64,000 nt of DNA, taken from assembly GCF_964340395.1 (NCBI RefSeq), contig NC_135564.1, positions 1,633,501 to 1,697,500 of the forward strand, given 5' to 3'. Both the position numbers and the translations under genes were made by a program. Every line of letters begins with the position of its first letter. The stretch's first letter is position 1. Shown here one piece after another: positions 60,701-64,000 of this stretch. This stretch comes from Glandiceps talaboti. Taxonomy: Eukaryota; Hemichordata; Enteropneusta; Spengelidae. Under the pieces are notes generated by a model. It was not told the DNA's origin. It did no database searches and saw only the letters and a list, made by a program, of their open reading frames with translations.

Positions 60701-63700
60701 CAGAAACTAAAAAAGAAAGAACAGATTAAAGTATTTACATGAATAGTTATTTCAAAATTCGATTCAAGTTCTTTCTTAGTCAGATATTTTGACCAAATAT
60801 TTTAATCTTCATCAGCTGTCACCTGTAGTTGAGGTTGAAATGAGATACAGGTTGCTCTGTGTCTGAAGTATGGCAGTAACTACTCACAATGTGTCCATAG
60901 CAAGTAAACAATAGTTTCAATTGTGAATTAACCATGGTTAATATCGATACGTGTTCACTGATGGCAGGTTTTTTGTGTGTTTTTTTTTTCATCAACAGGG
61001 GCAGGGAGTCAACTACATTTACAACACGCTCTAAGTAGAAGGCAGGCGTTACTAAACCAACTCCGGGTAAGTTCATTTCTGAAATATCAAATTCTAAAAT
61101 AAGGATTTCACACTGTACATAAATCTCAATAATCTGTCCTTCTCTTTGAGTACAAAAGGATGGGATTCCACTATTAGATGCTGTTACTACTTTCACAACA
61201 TTCCAGTCAGGAATTCACCACAAATAAAAAACATAGCATTTTTTTTTTCATGAAATAAATGTATTCCACAAATTGAAAATTAAACTTATGCTTTGGTCAT
61301 CTTAAGCTTGAACAAAAAAAATTAAACTTAGATGCACTGACTTGGTAAATTGCCATGACTAGTATTCAGGGAATGTGGGTTCAGTTTCTACACATGTCAC
61401 TTTTCTGTCCTCATTTATCACAAATGTAAATTACCATATATATTGATAGATTTCATTAAATGACATTTTAAAATAGAATTCCAGTTTTAAATACAATACT
61501 GTGATTTTACAGCTAATATTTGCCACTCCCTATACCCTACTCTACACACTGTTCTACAGACTTTTGAGAAAACATGAGATTTCATCAATCGTATGAAGTA
61601 AGATTGTAAAAGTCATAAATTTTAAAACCAAATTATGAAACAACTTGGCTTTTTAAAATATAGCAGAATTCTTGCTTATATTTCATAAGCATTTAGAATT
61701 GACCTCAAACGCCAAATAATGAAATAACTAACTTCTATAGACAACCTCTTACTTGAGTAGCATTTAGAAATTGACCTTGGTTTTGATACAAGTAAATCTG
61801 TTTTCTATACATCTCATTGTCAGTACAGTATTAAATGTACATTAGTTCATATTACTAGTAATTGATAAACTGAGCCAAGTTGAGGTTGTTATGTGACAAA
61901 CCTATTAGATGTCCACCTACCAATTTGTCTCACTTGTCTCTAGTTGCCATGGCAATGCCTGATTTCGTTGTGAATGTTTATCAACTGTTCTGATAGTGGT
62001 ACCTGTAATGATTTTGTAATGAGTTTGTACTGTAAATTAGAACTAAAGTGAAACAAAGAGAAGACACGAATTTACAAGAAAATTTTTAGACATGGTTAAT
62101 CTTATAGATCTATGTTCATCTCAGTCTTACATTTAGTACTTATATAATTAAAATACTGCAAGTTATCTATGTTGCCATGGTGATAGAATAGCTCTCTATA
62201 ACCAACTTAATGAGACCAAAACATTTTAAAAAGAAATAACGTAATCCTTAAAAACCTGTTGACAACATGCCATTGAAGGGAGTGTCTACGCATTCTACAC
62301 ATTATATCTGAAGGCTTACAATAGGAAACTTTAATAAAAGTTTGAACAAAAAGTCAACAAGGCACACTAGGTAGATTGTGACTAGTTATTGTTCTCTCCT
62401 CAAAGCCCAGTCAAAACATTTAATACATTTCATGTGGTTTTCATTGATGCATGTTCTCTCTTCTTCTTTTTTTCAAATTCCAGGCCGAACAGAGCCAAGA
62501 TATGAACTATAGACCCCGGTCTTATGGGGGTAATTACCATAGGAGACTAACACCGATTCCTACGCCACGATCTCTTCCTGATAATCAAAATATTTACAAT
62601 ACAATGCCGCAGCGACAAATTGTAGAACATGTTATACGAAATGAAAGTCAAAAAGCAAGTGGTCCTCCACCTCCACCTCCTCCACAGAATAATTCGGGGA
62701 TGTACTTTCAGTCATTTCCTGGGGCTGGAGGAGGAGCAATGCAGCAGAATCCTCCAACTATTATACAACAGTTACCAGCACCCCAACAACAACCAGCTGC
62801 TCTAATTCAACAAATACCACCACCTAGTGTTCCTACAAACACCAAACAAGGTAGAATTTCTTGTTAGTCTTAATTTTGCACTGACCACGTCACTATTTTA
62901 CAACCGCAAACTTTCTTTTCATCTCCATACTTTCATACCCTCAGACATACATATAATTGTACACCTCCTCAAGTCTACATATTTGTTTATCAAACATCTC
63001 ATCAAATCTGCACCCCTCAAGTGTGCAGCACTCCTCCTTTATTTTACTTCAATCTTCCCCTCAGACCTACATCTTCTCAAGTTTGAATCTTATTCTCTTT
63101 AGTACCTGCGTTCCCCTCAAACTTGCCTCCACTCGCTTCATCCCACCTCTCCTAATTCACACTTCATATTATTAGACTGTCCCCCTATCTTAATGGCCAA
63201 AGTGCCCCATAGATCATGGAGAGACCTATCTTTCATGAAATGGACACCGATCCAGCTACCTCGTCACATTTTATTTTCTCTTTATCCCCTCCTGTCTTGC
63301 CATCACTAGTTTCTGAGGTCAATATCTGTTGCAGATGAAGGAAAAGATTGATTTGTTTCTTTTAGCTGTCATGGCAACAGAAATTTTAAAGAATCAGAAT
63401 TCATGTCCAGTTTACTTCAATATCTCTTCTATCATTGCAAAGTAAGTGAACTGAAAAAATTGGTCTCAGAAATAGTGAATTCTACACAGATTAGTAATTT
63501 AAATATTTTAAAATTTGACTCAAGTTTTCTTCATGGTAATCACATAACTTTTTCATCTCACATTATTTTGCCATTTGGGAATGAAAAAAAAATATTGTAA
63601 GTTTACAGTTGATAATTATTGAACAAATTATGCCATAAATATGCTTGATTGTGGTGTTCCTATGATACTAACATGTTTGTATGCTGTTTGTGTCCTCCAC

Positions 63701-63946
63701 AGACATGATGGAGATGATGATGATGCAGAATGCACAAATGCATCAGATTATTATGCAGCAAATGATGTTAAGTAGCATACCCAAAAGTTCACCATTTCAA
63801 TCTGGGTCAATACCAGTAGTAGCAGCAGCTGAACCTTCTCAACCTCAAATTTTATCCTTTGGTCACAGTTCACGGCGACCGCCATCAGTTCACCATCATC
63901 ATTATTCAATGCCACGTGCACCATATGCTCTACCTCCATTAGACAC
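28221..63946 (+). CDS. C21orf58: C21orf58-like DUF4587 protein, five exons, 3' end outside window
   Basis: The coding join is 28221-28292, 57278-57332, 60999-61066, 62484-62850, 63703-63946; the frame stays open throughout (about 268 residues so far) and continues beyond the window. Introns are 28985, 3666, 1417 and 852 bp, with phases 0, 1, 0 and 1; the last donor seen is phase 2. The N-terminal part (exons 1-3) is charged and probably helical. The middle is Pro/Gln-rich, with a run of seven prolines and a TIIQQLPAP...LIQQIPPP segment. Exon 5 carries MMEMMMMQNAQMHQ and a VHHHHY motif, the hallmark of DUF4587 proteins (vertebrate C21orf58 and PRR29). From memory, human C21orf58 shares LKLL.QKL.QER, TIIQQLP and QIPPP in the same order, so orthology is likely. 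Biochemical function is unknown to me; no enzyme motif, signal peptide or membrane segment is visible. Confidence 0.85.
28336..28445 (+). mobile_element. decayed tRNA-like SINE head in intron 1
   Basis: TAGCTCAGTGG (28339-28349) is a perfect polymerase III box A. GATTTCGAGTC (28432-28442) is a poor box B about 85 bp later. Spacing and decay fit an old tRNA-derived SINE, not a working tRNA gene. It starts about 45 bp after exon 1. Confidence 0.35.
30145..30300. repeat. G-rich degenerate repeat
   Basis: Four G-rich blocks alternate with TTCAAATTTG, GCGAAAAAGTTTTGACAACA, CTATGAAATTC and CTACAAAGAAATTT, like copies of one degenerate motif of about 40 bp. Confidence 0.55.
30768..31016. repeat. 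about 48-bp minisatellite, 5 copies
   Basis: GTCAAGTCAGATAGCCAAGT, then CTCTGGGCTATACTGTCAAG and CCAGTATGT recurs from 30770 to 31016, with one copy truncated near 30950. The open frame 30768-30962 reads through it. Confidence 0.8.
32098..32300. repeat. old dispersed repeat (related to 23.75 and 46.44 kb)
   Basis: AAAGCTGCACCAGCAGTTAC resembles AAAGCTGCACTCACTGTAAC at 46438. TTCACTGAAAATTGTTAAAA matches 23782. Together they suggest a dispersed non-coding element whose ends are unclear. Confidence 0.4.
32348..32436. mobile_element. short inverted-repeat element related to the 46-bp satellite
   Basis: TAGTCTAGTTCCTATA at the left is inverted as TATAGGAACTAGACTA at the right, with ATGATATGTTACAATTAC and GTAATCGTAGTGCACC also partly complementary. 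Total about 89 bp. The end motif is the same as the unit of the 2516-2716 array. Confidence 0.65.
33568..33778. repeat. 44-bp minisatellite, about 4.5 copies
   Basis: The unit GGTGAAGTCAGGGGTATAAC, then AGCAGGGTAGAAACCATGTA and AGA. The last two full copies are identical, so expansion is recent. The minus-strand open frame 33647-33940 partly reads through it. Confidence 0.9.
33792..33911. repeat. 120-bp imperfect inverted repeat
   Basis: GGTACACCAGGTATTTGCAC, then TTGTGCTTGCAGTGTT, pairs with AACACTGCACTGCAAACACT, then TCTGCAAATACTGAGTACACC. Could fold as a hairpin with about 40-bp arms. Confidence 0.55.
34063..34190 (-). mobile_element. 3' end of a retroposon, copy A
   Basis: TTTATTACC at the left and GGGAGTCAGAAATATAACAT...GTCTGACCCCT at the right match copy B at 49138-49262. 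On the minus strand the element would end with GGTAATAAA, like a retroposon tail. Only about 130 bp can be compared, and the family is not identified. Confidence 0.5.
34193..34591. mobile_element. 399-bp MITE with about 103-bp terminal inverted repeats
   Basis: The left arm (34193-34295) begins CAATTCTTGCTACCTGCAAT and contains GGAGTCAAATGGAAC and GTCTCGCGAC. The right arm (34489-34591) is its inverse with about 80-85% identity, ending ATTGCAGATAGCGAGAATTG. The interior (about 195 bp) shows no coding sequence. No obvious target-site duplication. Confidence 0.8.
34638..35894. repeat. 1.26-kb near-perfect palindrome (two 587-bp arms)
   Basis: The left arm 34638-35224 and the right arm 35309-35894 are inverted copies with only scattered differences; the central loop is about 84 bp. 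The same 62-codon frame (MKRGEKGQTCLKVKNLYEAN...) can be read out of both arms with identical residues, at 34737-34979 (+) and 35555-35746 (-); I recognise no domain in it. The palindrome lies in intron 1, so the pre-mRNA would carry a long double-stranded hairpin. It may be a foldback transposon or a tail-to-tail duplication. Confidence 0.92.
36165..36375. repeat. diverged tandem repeat, about 45-60 bp, 4 copies
   Basis: CATTCCCAAACTCAAGTTGC followed by TATGTGTG and CCCACAGACCAGA recurs at about 36190, 36228, 36274 and 36324. Confidence 0.65.
36996..37378 (-). mobile_element. MITE, GGTTCCGGTTAC family, inverted copy 2
   Basis: This is the reverse complement of 3605-3990 over its full length: GGCCTAAAAAAATAATTGTT at one end, GTAACCGGAACCACACTTTT at the other, and shared interior such as AAACCTGAACTAGACACTCA and GTGAAGTCTCAAGAGAAATA. 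Confidence 0.75.
38841..38993. mobile_element. 153-bp inverted-repeat element, AGTCTCGCTGCCAGACTCG ends
   Basis: The left arm AGTCTCGCTGCCAGACTCGT continues GACTATCATCCCTAAGC. The right arm is its inverse GATTAGGGACGATAGTCACG followed by AGTCTGGCAGTGAGACT. The arms are about 46 bp and near-identical. GTTACATC occurs just outside both ends (38831 and 38994), a likely 8-bp target duplication as left by hAT or P-type elements. Confidence 0.75.
39461..39779. repeat. (CATA)n/(CA)n microsatellite, about 320 bp
   Basis: CATA, CGTA and CA blocks in alternation, ending in a 60-bp CA run. Sense is opposite to the TGTA tract at 25461-25846. His/Thr/Tyr and Cys/Val frames on both strands are artefacts. 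Confidence 0.97.
42003..42065. repeat. (AAAT)n microsatellite
   Basis: About 14 AAAT units with AAAC and AATG interruptions. Confidence 0.9.
42466..42478. promoter_or_regulatory. X-box-like palindrome GTTGCTTAGCAAC
   Basis: A 13-bp near-palindrome fitting two RFX half-sites. Similar motifs lie at 48413-48426, 52058-52071, 61943-61956, 62171-62184 and 63365-63378. Function is unknown. Confidence 0.25.
44105..44372. repeat. 60-75-bp tandem repeat, 4 copies
   Basis: AATCTAGTCTTGGTTACCCA, then GACCCTTGTAAGAGGGCTCT and GTTTCAATATNTRTTACAAC starts at about 44108, 44168, 44246 and 44315. Copies differ by short insertions (for example AACTACGTGTACA). Confidence 0.85.
44600..45000 (+). mobile_element. 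probable LINE 3' end
   Basis: A decayed frame (44662-44874) with a pattern like the last residues of non-LTR retrotransposon ORF2 is followed by ATTGCATGGGCCAATGGCCT, then GAAATAAAGATAATAATAAA, the usual shape of a LINE 3' end with its polyadenylation-like tail. No catalytic domain remains. Recognition is by style, not by alignment. Confidence 0.45.
45413..45495. repeat. A-rich ACA/AAATAC low-complexity tract
   Basis: Short (ACA)n run followed by AAAATAAATACAAAATAAAA repeats. Confidence 0.8.
46675..47080. repeat. about 183-bp tandem repeat, 2.5 copies
   Basis: CTGTTGGAGATCTGATCATA then AATGATGACAAACCCTGCAG occurs at about 46760 and 46942; GACTGCAAACAATGATGGAA-type sequence occurs at about 46680, 46851 and 47030. 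Confidence 0.75.
48413..48426. promoter_or_regulatory. perfect X-box-like motif GTTGCCATAGCAAC
   Basis: This matches the RFX consensus in both half-sites (GTTGCC-AT-AGCAAC). It lies deep in intron 1 within otherwise ordinary sequence. Enhancer use is speculative. Confidence 0.35.
48972..49140. repeat. (GATAT)n pentanucleotide array
   Basis: About 33 GATAT units with three short GATATAT interruptions. It directly abuts the retroposon end at 49138, so it probably arose from that element's tail. Confidence 0.95.
49138..49262 (-). mobile_element. 3' end of a retroposon, copy B, with ATATC tail
   Basis: Read on the minus strand, GGCCAGGGGTCAGACACGAT, then TAGCATAGCTATTTTCTGAC...CGGGTAATAAAAT leads into (ATATC)n. 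It matches 34063-34190. A 3' tail made of a simple repeat is common in RTE/CR1-like LINEs and their SINEs; the family is not identified. Confidence 0.55.
49485..49945 (-). mobile_element. retroposon with GCGCTATATAA tail and (GATA)n end
   Basis: On the minus strand the element ends TTTGGCGCTATATAAATTTA followed by (GATA)n (49485-49504), the same tail as the SINE at 24769-25130. The 400-bp body (for example GGAGAGATTCCATTTACTAG, GGGCTTTATAAGTGAA) is read as an open frame only over 49593-49784. It looks like a non-autonomous or 5'-truncated element. Confidence 0.55.
50504..50809. mobile_element. hAT-like MITE with CAGGGCTTGAAATTAAC ends
   Basis: The left end CGTGGCTTGAAATTAACTTT and the right end TGTTATTTTCAAGCCCTG are inverted copies. 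Subterminal GGTAGTC...GTGGGCTACC and GGTAGCC...GTGGGCTAGC repeats fill both sides. About 306 bp, no coding sequence. CAGGGCTTGAAA ends are hAT-like. Confidence 0.6.
52058..52071. promoter_or_regulatory. X-box-like motif ATTGCCATGGTAAC
   Basis: Close to the RFX consensus, with A for G at the first position. In intron 1. Confidence 0.25.
54065..54258. repeat. 98-bp direct tandem duplication, 2 copies
   Basis: GTGAGAGTTAAACTCTAATC through CAACACAACTTTTTTATTAT and TCATATGTATATC is repeated at 54163 with about two substitutions, so the duplication is recent. GAGAGTTAAACTCT within it is itself palindromic. Confidence 0.9.
56828..56905. repeat. short direct repeat, 2 copies
   Basis: GGAATCAACAGGTGTCCATT is found at 56829 and 56879, about 50 bp apart. 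Confidence 0.75.
57278..57332 (+). CDS. C21orf58: C21orf58-like exon 2
   Basis: The acceptor is TTTACATTTTTCAG| and the donor is TCAG|GTAAGTAT, an almost perfect consensus. The 55 bp read KLDTERDVSTAGSDNTKS plus one base (phase 1). The first residues continue the charged helix begun in exon 1. A longer open frame (57227-57478) runs through both splice sites, but the flanking parts look like intron. Confidence 0.8.
57728..57800. repeat. (GTTTT)n microsatellite
   Basis: About 14 GTTTT/GTTTC units in intron 2. The minus-strand Lys/Gln/Asn frame 57538-57819 is produced by it. Confidence 0.95.
58922..58957 (+). promoter_or_regulatory. CCAAT box and RFX X-box-like motif in intron 2
   Basis: CCAAT at 58922-58926 is followed by GTTGTCATAGTAAC at 58944-58957. 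The latter fits the RFX X-box consensus (GTNRCC, spacer, RGYAAC) with one mismatch in the left half. It lies one base before the ATG of the candidate alternative exon. RFX sites of this kind drive ciliary genes in animals; use here is inferred. Confidence 0.35.
58959..58986 (+). CDS. candidate alternative first exon of the C21orf58-like gene
   Basis: An ATG opens nine codons (MRRARYDHQ) plus one base and runs into a perfect donor CAAG|GTAAGT. The exon end is phase 1, exactly as in exon 2, so splicing to exon 3 would keep the frame and produce a protein lacking exons 1 and 2. A second, weaker donor (AAG|GTATGA) lies inside it. Nine codons are too few for a coding test, so this rests on the donor, the phase match and the CCAAT/X-box motifs just upstream. 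It could equally be chance. Confidence 0.3.
59940..60298 (+). mobile_element. MITE, GGTTCCGGTTAC family, diverged subfamily copy
   Basis: The start ACAATTGTGTATTTCCGATA then ACATGGTCTCAC..GTAGGGTAGGTAGG, and the end GGTTGGAGGCTTAAACGAGG...AGGAACACATAATTTTT then TATATTTGGCCTAA, correspond to the ends of 3605-3990. The interior differs (CACCTGGGAAAGAAAACAGA). The copy at 15013-15165 is its internally deleted relative. Confidence 0.6.
60415..60530. repeat. 46-bp tandem repeat, 2.4 copies
   Basis: GTGTCATCACACATCTCTGG, then CCCCAGTCCCTGGCCAATGA and CCTTTT at 60417 and 60463, with a truncated third copy at 60509. In intron 2, 500 bp before exon 3. Confidence 0.85.
60999..61066 (+). CDS. C21orf58: C21orf58-like exon 3, with two in-frame acceptors
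   Basis: A T-rich tract leads to CAACAG|GGGCAG|GGAGTC. The two AG acceptors lie 6 bp apart, giving starts at 60999 or 61005, and both keep the frame after the phase-1 exon 2 (residues GAGSQ or GSQ). The exon continues LHLQHALSRRQALLNQLR and ends CGG|GTAAGTT (phase 0). The ALSRRQALLNQLR stretch resembles the basic helix I recall from human C21orf58 (A.KRR..LL..LR). The acceptor nearer the pyrimidine tract (60999) was chosen as the main form. Confidence 0.8.
61067..62483 (+). other. intron 3 of the C21orf58-like gene
   Basis: A phase-0 intron of 1417 bp with two X-box-like motifs (GTTGCCATGGCAAT 61943-61956, GTTGCCATGGTGAT 62171-62184). The 125-codon antisense frame 60819-61196 overlaps exon 3 and looks fortuitous. 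Confidence 0.7.
62484..62850 (+). CDS. C21orf58: C21orf58-like exon 4, Pro/Gln-rich region
   Basis: The 367-bp exon follows TTTCAAATTCCAG| and ends AAACAAG|GTAGAA, a weaker donor. It encodes 122 residues starting AEQSQDMNYRPRSYGG. A basic segment comes first (NYHRRLTPIPTPR), then seven consecutive prolines, a Gly/Met patch (GAGGGAMQQ) and the NPPTIIQQLPAP...ALIQQIPPPSVP stretch that is conserved in C21orf58. Composition suggests a disordered region. Reading on through the donor would reach a stop within five codons, which supports splicing here. Confidence 0.88.
62851..63702 (+). other. intron 4 of the C21orf58-like gene
   Basis: A phase-1 intron of 852 bp. Its first half is pyrimidine-rich, with loose repeats of CCCCTCA(A/G)ACYTRC and CCTCAAGTCTACAT up to about 63170. 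The open frames 62827-63102 and 62957-63175 arise from this composition. TGTCATGGCAAC at 63367-63378 is another half-preserved X-box motif. Confidence 0.65.
63703..63946 (+). CDS. C21orf58: C21orf58-like exon 5, DUF4587 core
   Basis: The acceptor TGTCCTCCACAG| joins exon 4 in phase 1, so the split codon reads GAC (Asp) and the product runs Q-DMMEMMMMQNAQMHQ. This Met-rich amphipathic segment with QNAQMHQ is the signature of DUF4587 proteins. It is followed by IIMQQMMLSS, a Ser/Pro linker and VHHHHYSMPRAPY; a His-His-Tyr motif occupies the same place in the family. The exon ends GACAC|GTAAGTAC (phase 2), followed by a G-rich intron start. The stop codon and any later exons lie outside the window. 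Confidence 0.9.
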
Positions 63947-64000
63947 GTAAGTACTTGGGGAGGGGAGAGGAGGGGGGGGGAGAGGAGGGGGATTTGATGT
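63947..64000. repeat. G-rich start of intron 5
   Basis: GGGGAGGGGAGAGGAGGGGG-type sequence follows the exon 5 donor within ten bases. G-runs this close to a donor can act as intronic splicing enhancers or form G-quadruplexes. Confidence 0.6.

Larger units (their letters stand above)
57333..60998 (+). other. intron 2 of the C21orf58-like gene
   Basis: A phase-1 intron of 3666 bp, containing a GTTTT microsatellite, the candidate alternative first exon with CCAAT/X-box, a MITE copy and a 46-bp repeat. The open frame 58473-58787 has no recognised similarity and no good flanking splice sites, so it is not called. Confidence 0.7.

Noticed and set aside
60819-61196. 125-codon minus-strand frame
   Set aside because: Antisense to exon 3, no recognised similarity and no splice or promoter context.

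Overview
The window is animal nuclear DNA. It is AT-rich, dominated by introns and intergenic sequence, and crowded with microsatellites, minisatellites, MITE-like inverted-repeat elements and decayed retroposons. One gene is well supported. It is a plus-strand homologue of human C21orf58 (DUF4587 family), read from five exons at 28221-28292, 57278-57332, 60999-61066, 62484-62850 and 63703-63946. The exons have consensus GT/AG borders and compatible phases, and the joined reading frame is open for about 268 residues. The gene runs off the right edge. The repeat styles (tRNA-derived SINE, retroposons with a GCGCTATATAA tail, long CA/TG tracts, many short-TIR elements) and the gene family suggest a marine invertebrate, perhaps a deuterostome, but the species cannot be fixed from sequence alone.

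Layout. Positions 1-28 kb are upstream or intergenic. They hold a hAT-like MITE (0.85 kb), two MITE families, a composite tandem array ending in a CA tract (4.7-6.0 kb), a foldback element with GGACAACTGCCCC arms enclosing a LINE reverse-transcriptase remnant (8.9-9.6 kb), ATGG and TCA microsatellites (10.8-11.3 kb), a possible minus-strand first exon (13.6-13.7 kb), a 20-copy 33-bp minisatellite (15.9-16.6 kb), a 70-75-bp minisatellite with higher-order structure (18.1-18.7 kb), a tRNA-derived SINE (24.8 kb), a TGTA/TG tract (25.5 kb) and a minisatellite with a palindromic core (26.7 kb).

Positions 28.3-57.3 kb are a 29-kb first intron. It contains several minisatellites, a 399-bp inverted-repeat element (34.2 kb), a 1.26-kb near-perfect palindrome (34.6-35.9 kb), an inverted copy of the 3.6-kb MITE (37 kb), a small inverted-repeat element (38.8 kb), CA/CATA repeats (39.5 kb), LINE 3' ends (44.6 and 49.1 kb), a GATAT array (49.0 kb) and another retroposon (49.5 kb). 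Positions 57.3-64 kb hold the compact 3' part of the gene. Intron 2 contains a possible alternative first exon (58959-58986) just after an RFX X-box-like motif.

No multi-gene system, operon or CRISPR is present. The points most worth checking are the alternative first exon with its X-box, the long intronic palindrome, the foldback element enclosing retrotransposon sequence, and the shared MITE families.
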